In this document: piece by piece, positions 1 through 7,745 of the stretch | How positions within the stretch are numbered: position 1 is the first letter of the stretch | Layout: every line of letters begins with the position of its first letter | Source: Streptomyces chartreusis | GTDB lineage: Bacteria > Actinomycetota > Actinomycetes > Streptomycetales > Streptomycetaceae | Direction of reading: 5' to 3' | NCBI RefSeq assembly: GCF_008704715.1 | Contig: NZ_CP023689.1 | Location: 1,426,001 to 1,490,000, forward strand | Length of the DNA stretch: 64,000 bases | Program-made: the position numbers and the translations under genes | Notes under the pieces: generated by a model | The model's database searches: none | What the model saw: only the letters and a program-made list of their open reading frames with translations | Told to the model about the DNA's origin: nothing

Positions 1-1
1 C

Positions 2-34
2 CGCAACGCGATCGCCCACGGGGAGGCGCCGTGA
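2..34 (+). CDS. C-terminal end of an upstream gene (partial)
   Basis: An open frame enters from the left edge and stops with TGA at 32-34, giving the tail RNAIAHGEAP. The stop overlaps the GTG start of the next gene in a GTGA arrangement, as at most junctions in this cassette. No function can be inferred from ten residues. Confidence 0.5.
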   Translation, partial: RNAIAHGEAP

Positions 35-306
35 CCGAGCAGCAGCCGACCAGTGAACGCCCCCGTGCGTCCGTCATCGAGATCATCGCCAAGGGGCAGC
101 AGCCAACCGAAGACGGCGCAGGCAGCATCATCGTCCCCCGCGAAGTCCGCATCAACGGCGTCTCCGTCTACACCGCCGACCGCGACAACCGCATCAAGGT
201 CAACGACATCAGCCTCGGCGACGACATGGTCACCGTGACCCTCACCCTCGTCGCCCGGAAACTCGTCATCGCCGCCGACGGCGACCTCAACGAGGAGCAG
301 CCGTGA
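31..306 (+). CDS. hypothetical phage protein, 91 aa
   Basis: The GTG start lies 3-4 bases after a GGGGAGGC ribosome site, and the frame is coupled to the stop of the previous gene. The product is small and acidic. From about residue 30 it has alternating polar and hydrophobic stretches (SIIVPREVRINGVSVYTAD, then VTVTLTLVARKLVI), which suggests a beta-rich fold. I do not recognise a family. It opens the part of the plus-strand cassette visible here and is followed at once by a small membrane protein. Confidence 0.6.
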   Translation: MTEQQPTSERPRASVIEIIAKGQQPTEDGAGSIIVPREVRINGVSVYTADRDNRIKVNDISLGDDMVTVTLTLVARKLVIAADGDLNEEQP

Positions 307-449
307 ACACCGCCGCCACCATCACCGCGATCATCGCCGCCGTGGTCGTCATCAACATCATCGTCACGGCCATCCGAGACACCGCCGCGGCAAAGCACAA
401 GACCTGCCCCAACTGCGGGCGCGACAAGACCAAGGAGAACAGCGCATGA
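303..449 (+). CDS. small membrane protein with a CPNC motif, 48 aa
   Basis: The GTG start at 303 overlaps the stop of the preceding gene. Residues 4-24 form one strongly hydrophobic segment (ITAIIAAVVVINIIVTAI), probably a membrane anchor. A short basic tail follows with CPNC, half of a zinc-ribbon knuckle, so metal binding would need a dimer or partner. The stop overlaps the next ATG as ATGA, which places it in the same transcript as the sugar genes. The function is unknown. A membrane anchor for the cassette is a guess. Confidence 0.6.
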   Translation: MNTAATITAIIAAVVVINIIVTAIRDTAAAKHKTCPNCGRDKTKENSA

Positions 450-1396
450 GCGTCTACGGAGTATCGGGCGGGCAGGGCTTCATCGGCTCCTACGTGAGGC
501 GTGAACTCCTCGCACGCGGCCACGAGGTCGTCGTCTTCGACCGCCACCCCCACACCGAGATGGCGCCCGGCGAGACGTTCTTCCTCGGCGACATCCGCGA
601 CGAGACCAGCGTCGTCGAACTGGCCGCGCACGTCGAGGGCATCGTCCACCTCGCCGCTGTGCTCGGCACGCAGGAGACGATCGGCAACCCGCGGCCCTCG
701 GCGGAGACGAACATCCGGGGAAGCCTCAATGTGTTCGAGGCCGCCAACCAGTACGGGATCCCCGTCGTCTACGCGGGAGTCGGGAACGCGTTTATGCGCG
801 ACATCGGCACCGGCTCCTACACGATCAGCAAGACCGCGGCCGAGGACTATGCCCGCATGTTCAACGCGTACCGAGACGGCCGCATCACGATCGTCCGCCC
901 CGTCAACGCCTACGGCCCCGGCCAGAGCATCGCAGCCCCGTTCGGGACCTCCCGAGTTCGCAAGATCCTCCCGGCCCTGACGTGCCGTGCCCTCACCGGC
1001 GCGGACATCGAGGTCTACGGGGACGGCACCCAGATCAGCGACTGCGTGTACGTCGCCGACGTCGCCCACACCTTCGTCGCCGCGCTGGAGCACACCGCCG
1101 CCCACGGGCCCACCAAGCGGCCGGTCGAGGTCGGCCCGCTCACCTCGGTCACCGTCAACGACATCGCCCGCCTGGTCGCCGAGTACGCGGCCAAGGTCAC
1201 CGGCCGGGAGCCAGTCGGCATCGTGCATCTGCCGATGCGGCCGGGCGAGGTCCCGAACGCGGTCGTCTCCTCGGACACGTCGACGCTCCAGCAGGTCGGG
1301 ATGACGGCGGCGGACTTCGTGTCGCTGGAGGACGGCATCGGCCGGACCGTCGACCACTACGCCGAGCACTGGCTCCCCGGCTACCTGGCCGCCTGA
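446..1396 (+). CDS. NAD-dependent epimerase/dehydratase (extended SDR), 316 aa
   Basis: This is an extended short-chain dehydrogenase/reductase of the kind that epimerises or dehydrates nucleotide sugars in the cytoplasm. The N-terminus has the NAD-binding glycine motif GGQGFIGS at residues 8-15. An acidic residue follows in VVVFDRHP, and LGDIRD matches the conserved cofactor loop. The catalytic YxxxK is present as YTISK at about residue 128. The C-terminal part VYGDGTQISDCVYVADVA is typical of sugar-nucleotide epimerases. Length is normal for the family. The start is fixed by the ATGA overlap with the small membrane gene. The substrate cannot be read from the sequence. The surrounding glycosyltransferases suggest it makes a sugar donor for them. 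Confidence 0.88.
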   Translation: MSVYGVSGGQGFIGSYVRRELLARGHEVVVFDRHPHTEMAPGETFFLGDIRDETSVVELAAHVEGIVHLAAVLGTQETIGNPRPSAETNIRGSLNVFEAANQYGIPVVYAGVGNAFMRDIGTGSYTISKTAAEDYARMFNAYRDGRITIVRPVNAYGPGQSIAAPFGTSRVRKILPALTCRALTGADIEVYGDGTQISDCVYVADVAHTFVAALEHTAAHGPTKRPVEVGPLTSVTVNDIARLVAEYAAKVTGREPVGIVHLPMRPGEVPNAVVSSDTSTLQQVGMTAADFVSLEDGIGRTVDHYAEHWLPGYLAA

Positions 1397-1413
1397 CACA
1401 GAAGGAGGCCATC

Positions 1414-1734
1414 GTGGCCCGCTACCGCAAGAAGCCCGTCGAGGTCGACGCCGTCCAGCTCACCTGGCCCACCTGGGGCGAGGTGTGCGAGTTCGTCGGA
1501 GAGTTCCCCGACGGCATGCGCGGCGTGTACGTCGACGAAGACGGCACCGCCCGCGACGACTTCCCCGGTGACCAGTCCGACGGAAACGTCGCCCGCATCG
1601 GCCTGCTCATCCCGACACTCGAAGGGACCATGCTCGCCGTGCAGGACGACTGGATCATTCGTGGAGTCCAGGGCGAGTTGTACCCCTGCAAGCCCGACAT
1701 CTTCGCCGCCACCTACGAGCCCGTCGAGGCCTGA
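1414..1734 (+). CDS. conserved phage protein beginning ARYRKKPVEV, 106 aa
   Basis: The GTG start at 1414 is preceded by GAAGGAGG. The N-terminus ARYRKKPVEVDAVQ is one I recognise as recurring in small phage proteins of unknown function. A WIIRGVQGELYPCKPDIF segment near the C-terminus also fits that group. I see no catalytic motif or membrane segment. It is followed two bases later by a glycosyltransferase gene. Its presence supports a phage origin for the whole sugar cassette. Assignment to the family is from memory of the motif only. Confidence 0.72.
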   Translation: MARYRKKPVEVDAVQLTWPTWGEVCEFVGEFPDGMRGVYVDEDGTARDDFPGDQSDGNVARIGLLIPTLEGTMLAVQDDWIIRGVQGELYPCKPDIFAATYEPVEA

Positions 1735-1735
1735 C

Positions 1736-2749
1736 GTGCGCGTGCACATCTGGACCGCCGACACGGCAGGGTCAGGCTGGTACCGCGGCCACCTCACCGC
1801 CACCGCCCTCTCCTGGCTCGGCCACCTTGTGTCCGCCGGCATGCGCCTCCCCCGCGCACCGCTCGACACGATCATCGGCTGCCGCATCGCCATGCCCGGC
1901 CCGTCAAGGGCGTGGCGCGAGCTGAAGGACCAGGGCGTCAGGCTGGTCCTCGACCTGGACGACGACTACTTCCACCTCGACCCCTCCAACGCACGAGCCG
2001 TCGAGGTGTGGACTCCGGAAATGCAGCTGTCGCTCGCGGCGAACCTCGCGATCTCCGACGTCGTCACCTGCTGCTCGGAGCCGCTCGCCGAGGTGCTCCG
2101 CGAGTTCGCCGATGACGTCCGGGTCGTGCCGAACGGTCTGCCCGCCCAGTTCCTCGGCACGCCGCGCGACTACCAGGCGGAGGGCCGGCCGCTGTACGTC
2201 GGCTGGGCAGGGTCGGGCAGCACCATCGCCGAACTCCCACTCGCGGTACGGGCACTGAACCGGATCTCCCAGTATCGGCGGCCCGGCGGCGGCGAGGTGA
2301 TGGTGCGCCTGGTCGGGATCACGCCCGAGGATGCGATGGCGCGGGGGATGAAGGGCAAGCAGGTCGGTGCGCTGGGCTGGGTGCCGCATCCGGAGCAGTA
2401 CGTGCGGGATGTGGTGTCCGAGTTCGATGTGTGGTGTGCGCCGTACCGGGACATCGCGTTCAACCGGGCGAAGTTCCCGACGAAGTGGTTGGAGTCGTCG
2501 ATGCTGGGGATTCCGCTGATCGCCTCGGATATCGAGCCGTACCGGCGGGTGATCCGGCATGGGGAGACCGGGTTCCTCGTGCGGTACGAGCACGAGTGGG
2601 GCCGGTACTTGAAGCAGCTCGCGGATGATCCGGAGTTGCGGCAGCGGATCGGGATGGCGGCGCGGGCGGAGGCGTCGGGGTCGATCCTTCAGGCGGTGCA
2701 GTTCCAGTGGGACGCAGTCGTACAGAGGCCCGCGGAGGTGGCGACATGA
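1736..2749 (+). CDS. glycosyltransferase, GT-B type (GT4-like), 337 aa
   Basis: The fold is that of a two-domain GT-B enzyme transferring a sugar from a nucleotide donor. The acceptor half begins RVHIWTADTAGSGWYRG and includes LVLDLDDDYFHL. The donor half contains VVPNGL, then VGWAGSGST, and later the acidic-Pro-Tyr region FDVWCAPYRD. It ends in the typical LESSMLGIPLIASDIEPYR and GETGFLV segments that contact the nucleotide sugar. Length is normal. GTG at 1736 is chosen because it directly follows the previous stop. GTG at 1742 is an alternative. The target is unknown. A virion protein or a host surface polymer would fit the position. Confidence 0.85.
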   Translation: MRVHIWTADTAGSGWYRGHLTATALSWLGHLVSAGMRLPRAPLDTIIGCRIAMPGPSRAWRELKDQGVRLVLDLDDDYFHLDPSNARAVEVWTPEMQLSLAANLAISDVVTCCSEPLAEVLREFADDVRVVPNGLPAQFLGTPRDYQAEGRPLYVGWAGSGSTIAELPLAVRALNRISQYRRPGGGEVMVRLVGITPEDAMARGMKGKQVGALGWVPHPEQYVRDVVSEFDVWCAPYRDIAFNRAKFPTKWLESSMLGIPLIASDIEPYRRVIRHGETGFLVRYEHEWGRYLKQLADDPELRQRIGMAARAEASGSILQAVQFQWDAVVQRPAEVAT

Positions 2750-2919
2750 GGTGCATTCACCCGCCCGACGGGCCAGCCGTGGCGCGCTGGAAATGCCAGA
2801 ACGGGAACGTCGTCCACCTCTGCCAGGCATGCCTGGACGCCTGGTTCGACAATGCGGACGATGACGAACTGTTGGAGCCTGCCGCATGGTCGTGGCTGCC
2901 GCAGGGGGTGGCGGCGTGA
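2746..2919 (+). CDS. small Cys/His protein, 57 aa
   Basis: The ATG overlaps the previous stop as ATGA, and the stop overlaps the following GTG. Residues 3-30 hold Cys3, His5, Cys17, His24, Cys26 and Cys29, which looks like a small zinc-binding knuckle (HLCQAC). An acidic segment (DDDELLEP) and two Trp residues follow. No known family is recognised. Tight coupling between a glycosyltransferase and an SDR gene suggests it is co-produced with them. Confidence 0.6.
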   Translation: MRCIHPPDGPAVARWKCQNGNVVHLCQACLDAWFDNADDDELLEPAAWSWLPQGVAA

Positions 2920-3776
2920 GAGTCCTCGTCACCGGCGCGGCCGGATTCATCGGCAGCCACCTCGTCACCCAACTCGCCGCCCGCAGCCACCACATCATCG
3001 CCATGGACAAGCGGAACGGGCTGCCCACGACCGACCTGTCACGCCTCCAGCGAATCGTCCGCCGCACCGAACCGGACATCATCGTCCACCTCGGCGCGTC
3101 CTGCTCCACCCAGGTCTCCCTCGAAGACCCCGCCCGGGACTTCACCGACAACGTCGTCGGCACGTTCAACGTCGCCGAGGCCGCCCGCCAGGCCAGCGTC
3201 CCCGTCATCTACACCAGCACCGTCAAAGTGCACCACGGGGCCGACGGACTCATCGCCCCGCTCGGCCTGTCCAAGATGGTCGGCGAGGACTACCTCGCCC
3301 TCTACGGCGACCTCTACGGACTCCGCCACATCATCCTCCGCCCCTCCACCGTGTACGGGCCCGGCCAGGACGGCAGCCCGGAAGCCGGCTGGGTGACCTG
3401 GTTCCTGCGCGCCTACCTCGACCAGCAGCAGATCACCATCCACGGCGACGGCAGGCAGAGCCGCGACATTCTCCACGTCGACGACTTCACCACCCTCCTC
3501 GTCGACATGGTCGAGCGCTTCCCCGAGTACGGCGGCTTCCCGCACATGGGCCGCACCTACGACGTCGGCGGCGGCCCGGAGAACGAGGTCTCCCTGCGCG
3601 CCCTGCTCGCCCTCCTCGGCCACGACAACGTCATCCACGGCCAGCGGCTCCCCGGCGACCTCCAGCGCGTCGTCACCGACAACACGGACGTCAGCGCGGT
3701 CCGAGGCTGGAAGCCCTGCGTGCCCTGGAAAGACGGCGTCCTCGCCACCCTCGACCACATGCGGAGGCAGCCGTGA
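2916..3776 (+). CDS. SDR epimerase-like protein lacking the catalytic tyrosine, 286 aa
   Basis: This is a second extended SDR with an intact NAD site TGAAGFIGSH at residues 6-15 and the usual VYGPGQ and RQSRDILHVDDF segments of nucleotide-sugar epimerases. The catalytic YxxxK is changed to LGLSK (codon CTC at 3271-3273), so the tyrosine that normally acts as acid/base is Leu. A Thr-Ser-Thr stretch (STVKVHH) lies where the catalytic Ser/Thr usually sits. Cofactor binding should remain, but normal hydride chemistry may be lost. It could be a regulatory or structural partner of the intact SDR at 446-1396, or use another residue. The start is fixed by the overlap with the previous TGA. Confidence 0.82.
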   Translation: MRVLVTGAAGFIGSHLVTQLAARSHHIIAMDKRNGLPTTDLSRLQRIVRRTEPDIIVHLGASCSTQVSLEDPARDFTDNVVGTFNVAEAARQASVPVIYTSTVKVHHGADGLIAPLGLSKMVGEDYLALYGDLYGLRHIILRPSTVYGPGQDGSPEAGWVTWFLRAYLDQQQITIHGDGRQSRDILHVDDFTTLLVDMVERFPEYGGFPHMGRTYDVGGGPENEVSLRALLALLGHDNVIHGQRLPGDLQRVVTDNTDVSAVRGWKPCVPWKDGVLATLDHMRRQP

Positions 3777-4531
3777 AGGTCGGCATCGTCATCCCCGCCC
3801 GCAACGCCACGCCGTACCTCGCCGAGATGCTGGGAACCATCAGGCGGCAGACCCATCCCCTGCACACGTACATCGTCGAGGACCGCGGCGACGACGGCAC
3901 CTACGACTGGCTCAAGCAGAACCCCGACTGCTGGTCTGGCCTCAGCCGCAACCGCACGCGGAAGGGATGGGCGGGCACCCTCAACGCCGCCGCGAAGCTC
4001 GCGCTCGACGACGGCTGCGACGCCATCTTCACCGCGTCCGCAGACGACCGACTGCACCCGGAGTGCATCGCCCGCTGCGTCGCGGCCCTCAACGGAGACG
4101 GCGGCCAGGACTTCGTCATCCCCTACGCGCAGCAGTTCGGCGAGGCAGACCACGTCCAGGCATCCCTGCCGGACTGCGGGCTCGACGACCTGGTGGTGTG
4201 GCCGCCGCTCATCGACAAGGGCCTGTTCCGCCGTGAGACGTGGGAGACGGTCGGCGGGTACAGCGCGAAGGCCACCATGCCTGGCACCCACGGGACCGCG
4301 GAGGACTGGGAGTTCTGGATCCGCGTCTGGAAGGCCGGGCTCACCCGGTACGCGGTGCTCAAGCAGCCGCTGTACTTCGTGCGCGTCCACCCCGGCCAGC
4401 TGTCCCACGACCGCGGCCAGTGGCATGCAGCCTCCGTCGATCTATTCCGGAAGCTGCACCCTGACCTGCCGTGGACCGCCGACTCCGGTATCTGGCCGCC
4501 CCGGCACCGCACCACAAGGAGGCCAGCATGA
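3773..4531 (+). CDS. family 2-like glycosyltransferase, 252 aa
   Basis: This is a GT-A fold transferase. It opens with the donor-binding strand KVGIVIPARNATPYLAEM, then IVEDRGDDGTYDW. The metal-binding acidic motif appears as TASADDRLHPE near residue 88, and the catalytic-base region as TAEDWEFWIRVW near residue 180. Length (about 250) is that of a minimal GT2 domain, with no membrane segment, so it should be cytosolic. GTG at 3773 overlaps the previous stop. The donor and acceptor are unknown. It sits between an SDR and a third transferase, as in glycan assembly cassettes. Confidence 0.85.
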   Translation: MKVGIVIPARNATPYLAEMLGTIRRQTHPLHTYIVEDRGDDGTYDWLKQNPDCWSGLSRNRTRKGWAGTLNAAAKLALDDGCDAIFTASADDRLHPECIARCVAALNGDGGQDFVIPYAQQFGEADHVQASLPDCGLDDLVVWPPLIDKGLFRRETWETVGGYSAKATMPGTHGTAEDWEFWIRVWKAGLTRYAVLKQPLYFVRVHPGQLSHDRGQWHAASVDLFRKLHPDLPWTADSGIWPPRHRTTRRPA

Positions 4532-4719
4532 ACGGGCCCGAGCACTTCCGTGAAGGGCAGCGGCAGCAGCAGGAGGCCTACAACAACGCGTCCACGGCGC
4601 AGGAGGAGTTCTTCCACCTCGCTCAAGCGCAGAACCACTTCCTGGCCGCGCTCGTAGCCGCCGTCGCAGACCACTTCCACCCCGACAGCCTGTCCTGGCA
4701 GGAGGCCATCCACCAATGA
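4528..4719 (+). CDS. hypothetical protein, 63 aa
   Basis: The ATG is preceded by AAGGAGG and overlaps the previous stop. The product is largely helical and polar, with a Gln-rich N-terminus (EGQRQQQEAYNNA) and His residues near the end (DHFHPDSLSW). No family is recognised. It is coupled to the next gene by another ATGA overlap. It may be a small adaptor of the sugar cassette, but that is only inferred from position. Confidence 0.6.
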   Translation: MNGPEHFREGQRQQQEAYNNASTAQEEFFHLAQAQNHFLAALVAAVADHFHPDSLSWQEAIHQ

Positions 4720-5582
4720 TCGACAACCACCGCGTCGTGGCCTGGACCCCATACGGCCGAGTCCGGACCTACAGCATCTTGATCAAGTACCTGGAGCGCG
4801 ATGTGCGACGGGGACTGATCGACGAGGTCTGGGCCTACATGAACACCGACTCCGTCGGCCAGGAAGACGACATCGCCTACGCCCACGAACTCGCCGAGCA
4901 GTTCGACTGGTTCAAGCTGAAGCACCGGCCCGAAGGCATCGACCTCGGCAACCTGCCCAAGCAGAGGTACACCGGCCTAGCCTTTCGTGAGATGACCGAT
5001 CCGGACGCGGTCTACTTGAGGCTCGACGATGACGTGGTCTACATCCACGAGCGGGCCGTCGAGAACCTCGTCCGGGCCCGCATTCAGATGCCCGCGCCGA
5101 CGGCCATCTTTCCCGTCATCATCAACAACGCGATCTGCTCCCACTTCCTCCAGCACTGCGGGAAGGTACCGCGCGAGTGGGGCGAGGTCGGCCTCTACTG
5201 CATGGACTCGAACGGATGGGCCAACGGAGCTTTCGCGGTCAAGCTGCACGAGCTGCTGCTGTCACACATCGAGGCGGGCACAGTCGAGGACCTGTACCTG
5301 TACCAGGACTTCCCGCTCCAGCCCGGCACCCAGTTCAGCGTCTCGTGCTTCGCCAGCCTCGGCAGCATGTACGCGGGCCTCCCAGGAGGCCCCGGAGTTC
5401 TCATTCCGGATGAAGAGGAAAGCTTCCATACAATTCACCACCCGCTGTCGACAGGAGTGCCCAACATCCTCCGGGGCGACGCCGTCGTGTCGCACTGGAC
5501 CTTCATGACTCAGCACGCGTTCCTCAACCAGACCGATCTCCTGGACCGCTACCGGGAACTCGCAGACAAGGCGGTGGCGTAA
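4716..5582 (+). CDS. glycosyltransferase-like protein with DDD motif, 288 aa
   Basis: The sequence looks like a divergent GT-A transferase. RLDDDVVYIHERAVENLV at about residue 103 supplies the acidic metal/nucleotide-sugar motif. Before it are VVAWTPYGRVRTY and a helix rich in acidic residues. Later it has NGAFAVKLHELLLSH and a hydrophobic region that may shape the acceptor site. I have seen proteins of this layout beside sugar genes in actinophages, but the family name is uncertain. The start overlaps the previous stop. It is the last enzyme-like gene of the plus-strand cassette. Confidence 0.65.
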   Translation: MIDNHRVVAWTPYGRVRTYSILIKYLERDVRRGLIDEVWAYMNTDSVGQEDDIAYAHELAEQFDWFKLKHRPEGIDLGNLPKQRYTGLAFREMTDPDAVYLRLDDDVVYIHERAVENLVRARIQMPAPTAIFPVIINNAICSHFLQHCGKVPREWGEVGLYCMDSNGWANGAFAVKLHELLLSHIEAGTVEDLYLYQDFPLQPGTQFSVSCFASLGSMYAGLPGGPGVLIPDEEESFHTIHHPLSTGVPNILRGDAVVSHWTFMTQHAFLNQTDLLDRYRELADKAVA

Positions 5583-5809
5583 TGGGCCAGCAGATCAGCG
5601 TCGAGGACGCCTTCCCGACCTTCCAGAAGCGCTGCCGGGAGCTGTTCGAGGAGAACATGCTCCTGCGCGCCCAAGTCGACGTCCTGGAACGTCGGGTGGC
5701 CGCGCTCGAAGAGGAGAACGCGGGGGCCCTGCCAGCGGCGCAGGCTCCTACAATCGGTGACTCAGAGCCTGCGCCGACGGATGGGCAGCGCGCGGAAAGC
5801 CGCTATTAG
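5582..5809 (+). CDS. short coiled-coil protein, 75 aa
   Basis: Start and previous stop share the A of TAATG. Residues 12-46 (FQKRCRELFEENMLLRAQ, then VLERRVAALEEEN) have leucine-zipper-like heptads, followed by a disordered Ala/Pro tail. It ends 10 bases before the convergent tail gene, so plus and minus transcripts meet here without room for a large terminator. The function is unknown. Confidence 0.6.
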   Translation: MGQQISVEDAFPTFQKRCRELFEENMLLRAQVDVLERRVAALEEENAGALPAAQAPTIGDSEPAPTDGQRAESRY

Positions 5810-5819
5810 CGAACGACGG

Positions 5820-6050
5820 CTACAGGACCGTCCCATCTATATCGAGCCTCGTAACGCTGGTGACCGTCGTGCTCCACAACGTCGCCACAGCGTCGGCAAA
5901 GTCCTGCACCTTGGCGTCGATCGAAGACGGGCCGCCGGAACTCGCCTGCGAGTTAAAGCCAATTGTGATCGGCGAGTTCTCCCCGGCTCCGGCGAAGAGG
6001 ATCTGGTAGACGGGGAATTGGGTGTTGAGATCGTCGAAGTTGGCGGCCAT
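5820..6050 (-). CDS. hypothetical protein at the end of the tail module, 76 aa
   Basis: The ATG at 6050 is preceded by AGGAGAC. The small acidic product begins MAANFDDLNTQFPVYQILFAG and has an SSGGPSS linker. It is the last gene of the minus-strand structural block, directly after the fibre-like gene, where phages often place small tail-tip or fibre-accessory proteins. No family is recognised. Confidence 0.6.
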   Translation of the reverse strand: MAANFDDLNTQFPVYQILFAGAGENSPITIGFNSQASSGGPSSIDAKVQDFADAVATLWSTTVTSVTRLDIDGTVL

Positions 6051-6060
6051 GGCTTGTCTC

Positions 6061-7164
6061 CTAGGCGATTCGCTCGAAGATGACGCGGGCGGTGAGCGTG
6101 TTGCTGGCGCTCGCCGCCGCCCACTGCGCGGTGATGACGAAGGCGTTAGACGCGGTGGTGTCGCGGGTCACCGTGCCGTCAGTTGAGACGAGCTGAACGC
6201 CACCCCCGACGCTACCCGAGGCACCTCCGACAGATCCGGTGTCCTGTGTGTTGCGGGTCTCCTGGAGCATCGCGAACCACGTGCCGGATGCCCCCGTGGA
6301 GACGCAGACAAGGTCCGTTTGAACGACGGATTCCTTGTTGGTCTGTCCGGTTCCGCTGAGTGTGGTGGGCCCCAAGGTGCCGAGTGCGGTTCCGGCGACG
6401 CCGCCAAGCCGGGCGCGCCAGGTGAGTTGCGCGGACGCCAGGAAGGACACGTTGGCGATCAGGCGGGCGCGGTAGGTGGCTCCCACGACGGCGTCGCTGG
6501 CGGGGATCGTGAATGTGCCGACTACCGTCTCTGTGGTCGTGTTCGCCACCGTAGTCGCCGCGGCGGTGAGCGCGTTCTGGTAGGTGGCGGAGCCGATGAC
6601 GAGTCCGGCACTGGTTCCGGTGAGGGCGAGCCGGCCGGCGGCGGAGCGGGAGAGGGAGACGTCTGTCGAAGAGGCTCCACCGGGGCCCCAGGCCATGGCC
6701 CCGTCCGCGTTGACAAACCAGCGACTTGCGGTGTCGCCGGTAACCCGCGCGGAGAATGAGTTACTGCCGGCGCTGCTGCGGTAGGAGCGGAACAGGCCGT
6801 CGGTGGCGACGGCGCCGGCTGCGTCTCGGCGGAGGTTGGTGTCGCCGCCGAGGGTGATGCTGGAGCCGCTGGCCATGGCGAGGTTGCCGCCGTAGGTGCC
6901 GCTGCTGTTGGGGATCTCCACCCAACTGGCCGAGGCGGGCGCCGTGCCGTTGGAGAAGTAGCTGCGGTACGACGTGTCGGACTCGGTGATCGGCTTGCCC
7001 GGGTACGGCGACGACGGCCTGGTCCCCGAAGTGACGATCTGGAAGCCGGCCGCGGTGTCGAGCTTGTCGAGGTTCTGGCCGATGTCCTGGGTGTAGGAAA
7101 CGTCCTCGGAGCCGTCCGATGCCGACTTGTACAGGCCGAGGCGGGTAGTGGGGCTGTCAGGCAC
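6061..7164 (-). CDS. tail fibre / minor tail protein, 367 aa
   Basis: The N-terminus MPDSPTTRLGLYKSASDGSEDVSYTQDIGQNLDKLD resembles the attachment end of actinophage fibre proteins. The middle is a low-complexity Gly/Ser/Thr/Ala region suggesting extended beta structure. The C-terminal 150 residues (ETVVGTFTIPASDAVVGATY onward, ending TARVIFERIA) look like a globular beta sandwich such as a trimeric receptor-binding tip. The GTG start overlaps the previous gene by 8 bases. Role as host-recognition fibre is inferred from composition and position downstream of the hub. Confidence 0.7.
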   Translation of the reverse strand: MPDSPTTRLGLYKSASDGSEDVSYTQDIGQNLDKLDTAAGFQIVTSGTRPSSPYPGKPITESDTSYRSYFSNGTAPASASWVEIPNSSGTYGGNLAMASGSSITLGGDTNLRRDAAGAVATDGLFRSYRSSAGSNSFSARVTGDTASRWFVNADGAMAWGPGGASSTDVSLSRSAAGRLALTGTSAGLVIGSATYQNALTAAATTVANTTTETVVGTFTIPASDAVVGATYRARLIANVSFLASAQLTWRARLGGVAGTALGTLGPTTLSGTGQTNKESVVQTDLVCVSTGASGTWFAMLQETRNTQDTGSVGGASGSVGGGVQLVSTDGTVTRDTTASNAFVITAQWAAASASNTLTARVIFERIA

Positions 7165-7738
7165 GGGTGTCCTCCTTCATGCCCCGGCGGCGCGCCTCGG
7201 GGTCAAAGACAATGTCCGGCTGGGGCATCGGCGCCTCGCCCCGGGCGCTGCGACGTGCAGCGTCCACGAGCGCCACCTTCTGCCTCAAGCCTTCGTCGGT
7301 GACGCCGTACTGCCGGATCGCGTCGAGGGGATCCGGCTTGCCCTTCGGTGCTTTCACCTGCACGCGGTTCTTGGCATCGCTGATGCGGACGCGGTGGGCG
7401 TCGCGTGCGTCCTTGATGGTGTCGGCGCTGTGGAGGGTGATCGGTTCATAGTCGAGGGCCGGGCCGGGTGCGCGGACGACCATTCCGGCGCGCACGGCGG
7501 CGTCATCGCGGGCTTGCAGCGGGTCGGCCGGGTTGGTGGCGAAAGGCTCGTGCAGCACTACGTCCAGCGCCTCGTCGACGTCGCCCAGCTGGTACTCGGC
7601 CATGCGCCATTCGATTGCCGAGGGCGGGAAGGCGTGGCAGTGGATGGTGCCGTCCGGCTTTTGCATGGACACCAACCAGATCGGTGATCCCTGCCTGTTC
7701 GACGTCTGCTCGGCGCTCTGCACCACGTATTCGTCCAT
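7157..7738 (-). CDS. tail-module protein of unknown role, 193 aa
   Basis: Start at 7738 (MDEYVVQSAEQTSNRQG), just after the hub gene stop. Residues 1-75 mix aromatic and acidic residues (PIWLVSMQKPDGTIHCHAFP). The C-terminal half is highly charged and helical (DTIKDARDAHRVRISDAKNR). Proteins of this size lie between hub and fibre genes in many Streptomyces siphophages. It may be a fibre adaptor or chaperone. No enzymatic motif is visible. Confidence 0.65.
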   Translation of the reverse strand: MDEYVVQSAEQTSNRQGSPIWLVSMQKPDGTIHCHAFPPSAIEWRMAEYQLGDVDEALDVVLHEPFATNPADPLQARDDAAVRAGMVVRAPGPALDYEPITLHSADTIKDARDAHRVRISDAKNRVQVKAPKGKPDPLDAIRQYGVTDEGLRQKVALVDAARRSARGEAPMPQPDIVFDPEARRRGMKEDTRA

Positions 7739-7745
7739 GCTGTCC

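Noticed and set aside
287..1399. A 370-codon minus-strand open frame opposite the first SDR
   Set aside because: Composition typical of GC-rich shadow. The plus strand encodes a clear SDR.
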